Assembly: GCA_023678885.1 (NCBI GenBank)
Contig: CM042998.1
Location: 3,847,820-3,911,819, forward strand
Length of the DNA: 64,000 nucleotides
DNA from: Pogostemon cablin
Taxonomy: Eukaryota; Streptophyta; Magnoliopsida; Lamiales; Lamiaceae
Reading direction: 5' to 3'
The notes under the pieces are model-generated. The model was given only the letters and a program-made list of their open reading frames with translations. It was not told where the DNA came from and did no database searches. The translations under genes were made by a program, and so were the position numbers. This document shows, piece after piece, positions 21,301 through 32,013 of this stretch (positions are counted from its first letter, which is position 1; each line of letters starts with the position of its first letter).

Positions 21301-24002
21301 ATGTTCGGTGAAGGCACTCCCCCTCCACTTGATGTTCAAGAGGTAAACACTTCCGATGATTCGCCGGTGCGGCATGTGCGACCTGGTGTTCATAGTTCCA
21401 ATCGTCTTTGTCGGATGCCCCGTCCTAATCTGAGAGATTTGTCTACATCTTCTTCTTCCGGTGGCAACCCAGCCTCCGTTGACTCTCCAAATAGGCAGCC
21501 GGTTCCTTCTGTGCATGCCGCGGGTGTTGGCAGTGTGGTACTCCTTATTGACGCTGACTTGGGAGCCATACTTCCTCTTAATGTGGGGATTATCTTCCCC
21601 GTCGCTGAGATGTTGGTGACCTGGGGCTGCTCTCCAAGGGATGGTTCAGCGTCTCAACTGGGTGTCTGCCTCTCGGTTGACTCCGGAGCGATTGGAAGAG
21701 CTTCACTGGCGGTATGGTAACCCTAATGTCGTCTTTGAACTTCCTTTGGATGGAGTTCCTATTTCCGACCCCCCTTCAGGCCACACTGTGTTCAATTACT
21801 CTCTCTTTCTCGTTGGTTTGCGTTTTCCTCTTCCTCCTGTTATTAGCCTGTTGTTACAGAGATGGGACATGGCCATAGGCCAATTGTTGCCTTCTTCTTG
21901 GTTGTGTCTAATCTCCACTATGTCACTGTTCCACGTGTTGGGTCATACTATCTGGGACCCGTTTGAGCTCGAGTTTCTCTTTTATTACGCTGTTTCTGGC
22001 CGATCTGGCGGTTTTTACTACTTGTTTCCCCATAACAATCATCACTTTGTAGAGGCCTCTGATGTCATCGGCCGGAGTTGGGAGCAGACATGGTTTTGGC
22101 TAGGCAATGACTAACGAACTCGTGTCAATGGAGTCCTCGTGACCTTTCCTGTTCGATTCTTGTCGTTGGATAAGTGTATGATTCTTTCCTATTTCCAAAG
22201 CTTGGGCTCAACTGTTTTCTGCAATTTCTGATGTTATTTTTATGCAGGTCCTCCTCCTCATCCCCTCGAACGGCTGAGTGATGGCTTCCGTCGAGTGTAT
22301 GAGATCTTATCCCATGGTGGGAATATCTATCGTGTCTCCCCACTGCTTTCTGAGCCTATCTTAGTTTTGGCTGGGTTGTCTACTTTGGGTCGCAGTGCCA
22401 CCACTGGTGATTCTCTTCTCCTGATCTCTACTGATTCCGTATCCCATGACTGACCTTTCTTTCTTGTCTTATAGGTGAACTCCAGAATGCTCTTTCCCCG
22501 GTGGGGTCGACTAGTTCCGTGGATGGTTTGTCACTAACCCCATACAAATATTTTATCAATTCTCTGACGAAGAAACCGACCTGATTACTCTGCCCGTTCT
22601 CCATCCCTCGACGACGATGGAGCGATTGATGACTTATCCATTGGTTCTGAGGATATGAGGCTTGGTGACGATCTGTTGGTTACCCAGTTTACAGTGAATA
22701 GGATCTTGCCCCCTATGTCTCCTCCCCGTCAGTATTTGCATCGTTCCAGCATCGCCCCTTCTGGTGTTTCCTATGTTCCCGGTTCTGGGTCTATTTCCTC
22801 CTCTCTGCTTGGGAAGAGAGAAAGAAGCGTCTATGAGCATGGTGGACCTTCCCAGTCGACTAGGATCAGCTTCGTGCCTCGTTCAATTCCCCTCGTTGGT
22901 GAGTTTGATCTCCTTGCTATGAGGTTAAGGAGCATAATTGCTTCCTTTCGAGATTTCTCATTTTTTCCATGTTTGTGGCATTCACATTTGTGGTATCCTT
23001 TTGCAGATTCTCCTCCCATCGCGCCCGAGGTTGAAATGCAGCCTGAAGAGGATCCGGAGGAGGATCCAGAGGAAGATCCTGAAGAAGATCCAGAGGAGAA
23101 TCCGGAAGAAGGCTCTGAAAATGGTTCCGGTGAGGATCTTGAACAGGCAGCAGCTCCTAATGCGGGAGCAGACAGTAGTTCCGAACCTGAAGACTAGACA
23201 TGATGGTGGGATCGAGGGTGAGGCCTGTCCCCATTGCCGATGTTAGCTCCGTCCCTTCGACCTCTCATGTCGTTCCTACAGTTCCTCATCCCAATCCGAA
23301 CCTCGGTGGTGTTCCGCAACAACTCATCCCATCGAAACTGCCAGGTTTTCTACCGAGAGGACTCGAGTGCGAGGGAAAGGTAGAGCTGAGAAAATTAATG
23401 AACCTGACCTTTCCGAGCTGCGGGAGGTTGGAATCCGGGGTTTCATCGCCGGGGTGAGTTCTCGGGTCTCTCATCAAGCTTCTCCATCTGTTGTTCCCAG
23501 CTCTCTTTTCCAAGATTCTTCTGGTTTGGCCGCGATGGCTAGTGTCGCCATTGTCTCCCTTGCTTCTTCTCTGCATGCTATGGATCAGTACCACTCATTC
23601 GCTGGTCGGCTCATTGATCGTTCCGAGGGGTCCTCTGCTAGCTTTGAGTAAAGAATACATGCTTTGGAGGTTGAGAATGCCCAGCTGACTTCTCTGGTCG
23701 AGCATCAAAGGGATGGACTTGCTGTTTCCGAGTTCGAAGCCGATGTGGGGCGAGCCACTCTAGAGTCCTTGGAGGCACGCTTAACCGAGATTGAAATTGC
23801 TCGAGATACTATCTTGGTCGAGATTGCTGAAATGTGTGCCAGGTTGATTGAAGCCGAGGCTCGCCTCTGAGCTTTGGAGCAGTGCATTCCTCATCCCGAT
23901 TCGGTTGAAGAGAGGGCCCTAAGTGCCGAGGCTCAGCTGAAAGAGATGGAGGACAAGATGGCGAGCATTTTCCATTCATTCAGCAGCCGAAAGAAAGATT
24001 GA
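21301..24002 (+). pseudogene. element A antisense ORF 2 (second Transposase_28-type domain, acidic repeat, coiled coil)
   Basis: A second plus-strand gene with the same plan as antisense ORF 1 but clearly diverged. ATG 21301 starts a Pro/Ser-rich region. After a frameshift near 21620-21650 the domain continues (LTPERLEELHWRYG, GLRFPLPPV, LPSSWLCLI, GGFYYLFP) to 22114. Probable introns are one ending at TATGCAG 22247 and one at 22899-23006. Then an acidic repeat of about eight PEEDPEED-type units lies at 23028-23130. The last part (23367-24002) is a coiled-coil frame broken by TAA 23649 and TGA 23868, ending TGA 24000-24002. Spacing, domain order and strand suggest ORF 1 and ORF 2 arose by duplication inside an ancestor of the element. 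Confidence 0.72.
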
Positions 24003-25218
24003 TGCTATCCTCTTTCCCTACTTGCCGATGTAATTTCGAACTTTCCCCTTAATGGTTGGTTGTACATTTTGAAACTTTGACTGCTCTCCTGGTTTACGAT
24101 CGGTTGTGTATTTTGAATTCTGATAGATCTTTTGGTATTACTATTCGATGATTGATGGTCGTTTGTCATTGATGCATAATTGTTGGTGTGTCTTAGCTGC
24201 ACGTTCTCCATTTTCTATGTATTTCTATTTGTTCAACTATCCCTTGTGTAGATGCTTGTATTTTTTGTTTGATGTACCTCCTATCTATGCCCGGTTGTAT
24301 GCTATTCTGAGTCTTCATCCCGATCTCAAGACTTTAATTCTTTGTCTGTACTGCCCCTTTGGGCGATGTTTTGAAGCTGCCTTCCTTTATTCCTATTCCG
24401 ATATTCTGATCCCTCTATCCCTTTATTAGAAGAGTTTCACTTATGCTAACCCTGATGTTCCGGCTCTTGTGTCTATTCACCGTTCATATGTCCATGCCGC
24501 CTCTCGACGCCATTCCGAGGTCCGTTGTTGCCCCTTCATGCCCGAGGTGATACCATTTCCCTCATACCGAGGTTCCTTCAACACGCTTTTTTAATTTTAA
24601 CACCCGATACCTTGATTTTGACTCCCTACTCTGATGCCTCGGCATCATTGTTCCCATTTCCCTGAATCCGACATTTTCGCCCCTTATTACCAGTTTGACC
24701 CTGCCTTTTTACTCCGCCTTGCCTTTCCGATCCCCTTTGTTGGTTATTTCCCTTTTATATCCCTTTTATTTATGCTTGCAACATTCTTTGTCAGTTTATA
24801 GGATGACGTTTATATTTTTGGATTTCCCGAAACCATGGTATCCCGACATGTGAATATATGCCTTTATTTTTGGATTTCCCGAAGCCATGATGTCCCATCT
24901 TTTTTTAACGAGTGTACTGATATTCCTAAGACCGTAATGTCCCCAAAACTAAACACATTTTCCTCTTTTGTGATAAACACGTTGATATCTTTAACCATAT
25001 GTCACTAAAAGGATTTCCATACAAATTGCATTTCTATATGATATGGCCTAATGCCTTGATTAAAAGCTGTAAAAAGTCATGTTACCAACCTCGTTCATCT
25101 CGCCTTCATTCCCCTTATTGATAATATTTCTTCAAGTGTTGCGCATTCCATGAGTGTGGTATCTTCTTGCCATCCACTTCTTCAAGTTCATATGCTCCTC
25201 CCTCCAGAATCCTCTTGA
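24003..25218. other. element A non-coding stretch downstream of integrase
   Basis: About 1.2 kb between the integrase end and antisense ORF 2. The plus strand is rich in T and CCC, with several near-copies of a TTTGGATTTCCCGAA(A/G)CCATG box (around 24818 and 24871). It has no coding frame. Sense-strand transcripts would carry it as 3' untranslated sequence. Confidence 0.5.
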
Positions 25219-25644
25219 TCACGTAGGGGACTTCCAGTTCTGGCCACTGCCCTGTGCCGTTGGGCCCACTATTTTCCGTAACACCAACTCCCCACCTTTA
25301 AACCTTCTCACTTTTATCTTGGAGTTGTAAAATCTCTCCGCTCTCTGCTTGTAGACTGCATTATGCAACTCCGCGTTCAATCTCATTTTCTCCAACAGGT
25401 CTAGACTTTCTTGTATCAATTCATCATTTGTCCCTTCTTGGTGGAGAGTGACCATAGGGCTGGGTTCTCCATTTTTCACTGGTATCACTGCCTCAGCGCC
25501 GAAAGCCATTGAGAAAGGGGTCTCATTGATGGAGGTTCTCATCGTCGTCCTGTAGGACCACAGCACTCCCGACAGCTCTTCAGGCCATTTCCCATCTAGC
25601 TTTTCCAACCTGGCTTTTAGTGTGTGTTTGATGATCTTGTTCAC
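25219..25644 (-). pseudogene. element A integrase C-terminal part
   Basis: The minus-strand frame carries the end of the integrase core (KIIKHTLKARLEKLDGKWPE, LWSYRTT, PFSMAFGAEAVIPVE-like) and the downstream domain (LRKIVGPTAQG). It is out of frame with the upstream integrase ORF by a single-base shift near 25705-25730. The Glu of the D,D,E triad (QVEAVNK in the other frame, about 25645-25665) falls at this break. Confidence 0.8.
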
Positions 25645-27551
25645 TGCCTCGACTTGCCTATTGGATTGCGGGTAGTATGGCGTGGAGGACCATTTCTTGA
25701 TGCCGTAGTCTTCACAAATTTCCTCAATTTGTCATTATCAAAATGCTTGCCGTTGTCGATCATGATGGCGATCGGTATCCCAAACTGGCTTATTATATTT
25801 TCCCAGATGAACTTCTCGACTCGAGCCTTAGTTATCGTCGAGAGAGGTTCAGCCTCTGCCCATTTTATGAAGTAATCTACTGCTACGATGGAAAATTTAT
25901 TTCCCCCTTTTCCGGTAGGCAGCGGTCCGATTAAATCAATTCCCCATTTCGAGAAGGGCCATGGACTGAACACCGAGGTCAGCTGTTCTGACAGTGCTCT
26001 GACTATCGAAGCCAGCCTCTGGCAAATCGCACAGGCTCTTGCATATTGGGTGGCATCTTTTTTAAGCGTCGGCCAGAAGTAGCCCTGCCTGATCACTTTG
26101 TGTGCTAGAGCGATCCCGCCTGTATGGTTCCCACATACGCCTTCGTGTATCTCTGCTAGCACATAGCTTGCTTCCTCAGGAGTTAGGCATTTCAGAAGCG
26201 GCGACGAATAGCCTCTCTTGTACAACTTCCCCTCTATTAAGACGTATCTCGCCGATCGGAGCTTGATCTGCCGAGCTTTGTCCTTATCCGATGATACCTT
26301 TTCTTCTTCCAAATATGCCCTGATTGGGGTCATCCATGAATCTTCTGCCGGTTGCTCATTTAGGACCCACACGGCGGTGTCTGATGGGTTCTCATGCCTC
26401 ACAATATTAATGTTATTCAGGTCCTCAGCATTTGACGCCGTGGCCAACTTAGCCAACGCATCGGCTCTCATGTTATCTTTTCTGTCGATGCATTCCAAAA
26501 ACACATGTTCGAATTTCTGCAGTAAGCCTACAGTCAGTCCTCTATAAAGGCTCATGTGTTCATCCTTAGCCTCGTACTCTCCTTTCACATGGTTCACCAC
26601 CAACTGTGAGTCACTATATATCATCAGTTCGCCTGCTCCCATGGCCAGCGACATTCTTAAACCATTCAGTAGGGCCTCGTATTCTGCCTCATTGTTAGTA
26701 GCTAAGAAATCGAACAAGACCGCGGTTGAAAAGGTTTCTCCGGACGGTGTTCGAATGATAATTTCTGCGTCCGATGCCATTGCCGTTGCCAAACCGTCCA
26801 CATGCATGATCCAAGGCTTTCTCTTTTCACCCTCTGCTGGTGCAGGGAAGGTCAGTTCCACTATGAAATCAGCCATGACTTGCCCTTTGACTGCATTCCT
26901 CGGCAAGTACGCTATGTTGAACTGCCCTAATTCGACAGACCACTTCAAAAGCCTCCCCGCTGCGTCTGGTCTTTGAAGTACTTGCTTCAAAGGGAATGTC
27001 GTTAGTACTTCAACAGTATGCTCCATGAAGTATGGTCTCAGCTTCCTCGAACTCATGACCAGTGCATATTCCACCTTCTTCATTACTGGATATCTGAGTT
27101 TCGCGTCTCTCAAGGATTGACTTACAAAGTACACCGATTTCTGGTTCTTCTCTTCCATTTTGACCAGTACTGAACTGATCGCGGTTCCCGACACTGCTAG
27201 GTACAGCTGTAGTGTTTCACATGGTAAGGGTTTGGAAAAGATCTTGGGATCAGATAGCTCCCTTTTAATTTCATCAAATGCCCTCCCATATTCTTCCATC
27301 CACTCGAACTTAGCCTTTTTGATGACATCGAAGAATGACTTACACTTGTCCGACGCCTTTGACATGAATCTATTTAGGGCAGCCAATCTGCCTATCAGGT
27401 TCTGAACTTCTTTCATGTGTCTCGGCGATTCCATCCTCAGAATTGCTTCTACCTTCTCTTGGTTCATCTCGATCCTTCTTGAGTTGACCAAATACCCAAG
27501 AAAACTTCCTTTGCTCACTCCAAATGTGCACTTCTTCGGGTTTAACTTCAT
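25641..27551 (-). pseudogene. element A RT tail, two RNase H domains and integrase
   Basis: A single 636-residue frame. It starts in the RT thumb/connection (LNPKKCTFGV), then the usual Ty3 RNase H (YLAVSGTAISSVLV, VYFVSQSL). A second, archaeal-type RNase H follows (WIMHVDG, NNEAEYEALLNGL, IYSDSQLVVN, NMRADALAKLA), typical of Tat elements. Integrase comes next: zinc-binding HEGVCGNH...CAICQ, then core WGIDLIGPLP (first Asp) and MIDNGKHFD (second Asp). The last 25 residues are out of frame relative to the true integrase. Several changes from family consensus (DNGKH for DNGTQ) suggest decay. Confidence 0.9.
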
Positions 27552-27559
27552 TCCATAAT

Positions 27560-27930
27560 GCCGGAAGGTTCCGAAAACCTTTCCAGATGATCGAAGTGAT
27601 CCATCTTTTCCAGACTCTTTACTATGGTGTCATCCATGTAGACCTCGACTATTTTCCCAATATCTTCCTCAAACATCTTGTTCACCAACCTTTGGTAAGT
27701 GGCTCCAGCGTACTTCGGATATACCCAGGGTGTTTCGTTTGGGTTCTAAGCGAACACATCCAAATTCTCTTTCAGTAGTCGGGTTAGCTCTTCCCTAAAC
27801 TCGCTTTCCCACTCTGTCTCAATCTTGACCTTGATATCAGCATCCTTTGGATCCAGTTGTACCACATCTGTTTTCCCTGCTGCCGAGGCTCCCTCTCTCA
27901 ATTTCATCCTCGGATCTTCGTCTGGCATTA
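27560..27930 (-). pseudogene. element A reverse transcriptase remnant with large deletion
   Basis: The minus-strand frame from 27928 reads LKENLDVFA, the segment that normally precedes RT. After a stop and about 10 odd residues it jumps to AGATYQRLVNKMFEED and then VYMDDT (27628-27642), the RT catalytic YxDD box. The fingers and the first palm Asp, normally about 130-150 residues, are missing. A frameshift just before 27551 separates it from the downstream RT tail. Confidence 0.8.
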
Positions 27931-27931
27931 T

Positions 27932-29542
27932 TTATTTTCGCCTCCACGCCCCTGTCGCAGCTTCCTTCTCTTCCCACTCTTTAACAGCTGGGTCTTGATG
28001 CTCTCCTGTTGTTGCCACAAGCACTTCATCCCCGTGCTCCTCAGCTTCTTTTCCTTCCATGATCACCACGATCGATTCGGGCTCTTTATACCTTTGATCT
28101 TCCTCTTGTGGTTTTTCTGCCTCTACTGGTGTCTTACAGGTCTCCCCATTTTCCACGATATCCTCGAAACTCAGCATTTCGTAGTCCATTTCGTGATAGC
28201 TCAGGCCTTCCGCCTTTTCTATAAATGAGCATTCCCTTGCCTTTCTCTGATTTCCAATCACAGTTGCTACCCTGCCATCAGCTGTGACAAATTTAAGGCA
28301 TTGGTGGAGGGTGTATGGGATAGCTCCGAAAGCGTGGATCAACGGACGCCCCAGTATGCAGTTGTATGTGGAGGCTTGGTCCACAACCTTGAATGTCAGC
28401 TGTTTCTGCATCCGTGTTTTTCCATCTGAACCTTCTAACTGTACCGACAAATCAACCTCCATGGTTGGACTAGTCAACGCATTGCCGAAACCTTTGATCT
28501 CATCACCACAATGCCTCACCTTGTGATGACGTTCTCCCCCCAGATTTTCAAATACTTTTTTGAAGATTATGTTGGCATATGATCCGGTATCCACCAAGCA
28601 TCTATGAACTTTGACTCCCGACAGTATTGACGAAATGACTAAAGGGTCGGAATGAGGAGTACTTACCCCGTAGAAGTCCACTTCCGTGAAGGTGATACTC
28701 AATTCCGTTACCCCCTTCGCCGCCGGGGTTAGAGACCACACTTGAGGAATCTGTTGGTCTAAGTCTCTTAGCTCTGCTTTCCTCTTCCTTTTGGATAGTG
28801 TAGTGAGTGCTTGAGAAGTTTCGATATAAAGGATTTTCTCTACTGGCTCCATCATGTGTATCTCTCTCGGTCTGTCTCCTCTTGGGGGCGGCCCTCTGAT
28901 CCTGTCAAACACTGGTGGTCGTTCTGGAGGTGGAGGGGGTTGGGGCATCGCTCCATCATTCCGTCCTTTGCCTGGGGACCTCGGTTGACCCAGTAGAGGG
29001 GGAAGATTAGCGTCTCTCCTGTACACCCTCGGCCTCGGGGTCTGCAGCATCCCTCTTAACATTCATTCCTTGAATAACTTCCATAATTCCATGATAAGGT
29101 CTCGGCATTGGTCTGTGTTGTGCCCATGTGTCAGATGGTATATACAATATTTCTGAGGGTTGGTGAGTTCTGAAGTTCGGAGGACCGGCCTCGGCGTTCG
29201 AAGGACTTGCTGATCTTTGACGTAGTAGAAGACCTCGGCAATATTCAAGTCAGTCCCTGATTTCAACTCCTCGTACATCTGCTGCACCTCCGTATCATCA
29301 GTAAATGGCTTGAAAGTGGAGGGTGCCTTGTACTATTTCATTCCTCCGGTACTGATCCTCTTCTTTATTGGCTCTGCCGTGGGGTTCTGGTTACTCGCTT
29401 TCTTTGCCATCTTAGAAATATCTTCCGTCTGTATATGCTCATTCGCCATGACCATGAAGGCTGCTTTCCATAAGCTGTCTTCCGGGTGAAGAGCCCCCAT
29501 CACCGTGATGAGACAAGCTTCGTCTCCCATGACTTTCCCCAT
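27932..29542 (-). pseudogene. element A gag C-terminus and aspartic protease
   Basis: The frame from 29542 to 27932 is interrupted by stops near 29333 and 29063. It contains a Cys/His cluster (YCIYHLTHGHNTDQC, about 29120-29160) like the Tat gag zinc-binding segment. Then comes the retropepsin motif CLVDTGSYANIIF (28565-28600), with the flap region beyond. The 376-residue ORF 27932-29062 is the longest intact piece and ends in an acidic linker. Confidence 0.85.
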
Positions 29543-29673
29543 TGACCTTTGCTTGATGAATCTTTTCAGAAAGTCTCGTAAGTCTTCTGTTGAACCTTGA
29601 CGGATGCTGACCAGCTTATGCTTTGGTTCCTTTGGTGCCCCGAGATACGAGTATTACATTAGGAATACTTCCA

Positions 29674-31020
29674 TCAACTCCCCCAGCTTCCGATGGAGGC
29701 TGCCGGGACCGCCCTAAACCAGACGTGGGCCTTGTTTCCTAGGGTCAGCGGGAACATCCGACATAGTGTGACCTCGTTCGCACCTTGTGCTCTCATCCAC
29801 ATTAAATATTTTTCGATGTGAGAATATGGGTCGTAATCGCAATCAAAGATCAAACTAGAGGAAAACTTGATCCCTTGTTTCTGAGGCGCATTGCTGATTT
29901 CCACCGCGAAAGGTGAAGAAGCCACCGATGACTGGAAGACCCCTCTAGTTTCAGACATCTTCCTTTATAGATCCGCAAAACGCTTGTTCACCTCCTCGTT
30001 TATCAAGGCCTGCAGATCTCCCGTCAGGGCTTTGGGGAATATTTCTTTATTCTCTGACCGCATCACTGTCTGGGTCTCCCTCCATCTCGTCTCTCTTCGC
30101 AAGACGGGTCTCTTGTGTCTCCTAGCCCATGGTAAGGATAGCTCAGTGGTTGGCAGATCTTCCCACGAGGGATCCCGACTCTCCTATGAGTAGGGCGCTG
30201 AAGATGAATGGGACCTCTGATTCTTTGGCTTTCTGGGTCGGTTATGCCTCCTCTGAGAGATGGACGGGGTTCTTCGTGGGACCTCTTCTTCCGTCGGCAC
30301 TCCCCTAGTGGTGGGTCGGCCTCTCCTATGATTTGGTGAACGATGCTTGTGAGATCCTTCCGCCCTTGGCCTTTCCCTCGGTTGCGGGTTTCCTGCCTCT
30401 CGATTCCGTTCTTGTTGTGATCGTCTTTGAGCATAATTTCTCACAGATACCACCGGGGATGGAGGATCCTCTGCTTCTTGGGGCTCTCTTGGTCATGGTT
30501 GTTTTTGGGCCCTGGTCCCTGGTCGGTGAAGATATTTGCTACGCCTTCCTTCCGCTGGAGTTTCGTCCATACTCTCCCCTTTTGCTACGTTCCTCCTTCT
30601 TGGGAAGTTTATAGTTTCTCTCGCGTCTTCTCCGCTGTGCTCTTTCCTGGCTTCTTTCCTCCTTTCGAGATCTTCCTGTAGATCACCATGGCTTCCCCTG
30701 TGAGGGCCGCTAAAGCTCAACCTCGCCGATGGAACCGATGGAGCCTCCGCAGCATACTCATTAATCACCCTTTGGATCTTTTCGTTCATTTCTTTTGCCT
30801 TTTGAGGATCACCCAAATTTTGGAGAGGAATAGACCTTGCCGGAGTGTGTATCTCTCTGACTGGAGCACTAATTTGGACATTATTTCCACTTCTTGTTAC
30901 ATTCCGTTGGGCTCTGGAGCATTCCTCTCTTTCTTCGTTGCCGCGGGCTGTAAATCCATCACCTCCCATTTGATTTACGGACGTAGAACGAAATCCAGAG
31001 ATCTTTTTCCCAGAACTCAA
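29674..31020 (-). pseudogene. element A gag N-terminal and capsid region
   Basis: The ATG at 31020-31018 lies 47 nt downstream of the primer-binding site. The first 175 residues are Arg/Ser/Glu rich. The same frame, with stops, continues through a basic RS-like region (30184-30453) to the Retrotrans_gag capsid fold at 29674-29958 (FDCDYDPYSHIEKYLMWM, FPLTLGNKAHVWFRAVP). A frameshift lies near 29660. The capsid motif of DP..H, then LxxxAxxWF, is the family signature. Confidence 0.85.
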
Positions 31021-31066
31021 CTAAGACTTTACAAAGAAATGGAACAGGGATGGCTAATCGTAGTGT

Positions 31067-31084
31067 TTCCCACAGACGACGCCA
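31067..31084 (-). promoter_or_regulatory. element A primer-binding site
   Basis: Two bases inside the 5' LTR (minus-strand sense), the sequence reads TGGCGTCGTCTGTGGGAA. It starts with TGG, as required for pairing to a tRNA CCA end. The identity of the tRNA was not determined. Element C, a copia element, has a nearly identical site (16 of 18 bases). Confidence 0.8.
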
Positions 31085-31086
31085 GA

Positions 31087-32013
31087 TGTTGACAGCTGTT
31101 CTTGGCTCGTTAATTTAGTATACGGAGGATTAAGGTTTTTAATTAATGGAACCAAGAACGAATACCATCAAACACAATCAAACACCAATAAAGACAAATA
31201 AAGAGATTAAAGTCTATCAAAGAATCGATTCCCACCAAAGAACACAACCGATTTTATTACTCTTCCTTAGAACAACACTCGTTTCTCCCAAATTCTTACA
31301 TGTGTAATGTCTAAAGTGAATCCGAATGTCCTGTCTCTCTCCTCTAAGAGAGACTATTTATATTGTCCTAAAACCCTAAATCCGAGTCAATCGTCTTGTG
31401 CCACCTGGATGAAGACAAGTCGTCTTTAATGAAGCTGCCTGGTACGCCGACCATCTGCAGGAGGAGTCTTGGCATCGTTTGTTGCACTGCAGGGGGTTTG
31501 CAGGGTGTCCCCGTCCTTTGCTAGCCTCCCATTAGTCGTTGGAGTAGGGCGTGCCAGTCAGATGTTGTCTTCTAGTTAAGATTGCTGTCCAAGATATCTC
31601 CTCTTCCCGTTAGCGTTGTCTTCTAGCCTGCGGTACATGTATTTTTCATTATGATGCATGTCCTTTATTATCTTGCTCTCGCCGTCCTCCTTTGATCTTC
31701 GGGCAGGTTGGCTTTCGGTGCTGAGGAGTCCATCCGAGGTCTTGGCCAGGGGAAGGGTGACTGCCGAGGTGTCTCTCTGAAGTCGAGGGTATTTCCTGAT
31801 TCCGTACTGGTTCGGTGGGTTCGTCCTTATTCATTTTGGGCTGGGCTTCCGGACTGCTATATTCCTTATTGGACTGCTTTAATTCCCTCCTCCTTTCTGT
31901 CCTCCGATTGGGCCACCGAGGGGTTGGGCCTACCATTCCAAGTATCCTGGGTCTGTTGGGTTTATTGGGTCTCTTGGGCCTAATACATCATTAGGGATAT
32001 AATACCCCTAACA
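31087..32013 (-). repeat. element A 5' LTR
   Basis: 927 bp with ends TGTTGAC and CCCTAACA; followed by AGTTT. A TATA box, TATAAATAG on the minus strand (31354-31362), lies about 335 bp before the first gag ATG and is the likely core promoter. The 3' LTR has the same box at 16665-16673. Confidence 0.93.

Larger units (their letters stand above)
16400..32013 (-). mobile_element. element A: 15.6-kb Ty3/gypsy Tat-type LTR retrotransposon
   Basis: Two LTRs (16400-17320 and 31087-32013), both TGTTGAC...TAACA, are flanked by a perfect 5-bp target duplication AGTTT (16395-16399 and 32014-32018). The sense strand is minus: gag, protease, RT remnant, RNase H, a second RNase H and integrase run from 31020 down to 25219. 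The extra archaeal-type RNase H after the usual one marks the Tat lineage. The 3' third (17321-25200) holds two long antisense ORFs, a feature described for Tat/Retand relatives. By eye the LTRs differ at roughly 7 percent of positions in the first 290 bp, so the insertion is not recent. Gag and pol are broken and most of RT is deleted. Confidence 0.93.

Noticed and set aside
17841..24002. Host genes captured by the retrotransposon
   Set aside because: The Transposase_28-type domain is known from plant retroelements, and both copies lie within the LTRs in the position expected for Tat antisense ORFs.
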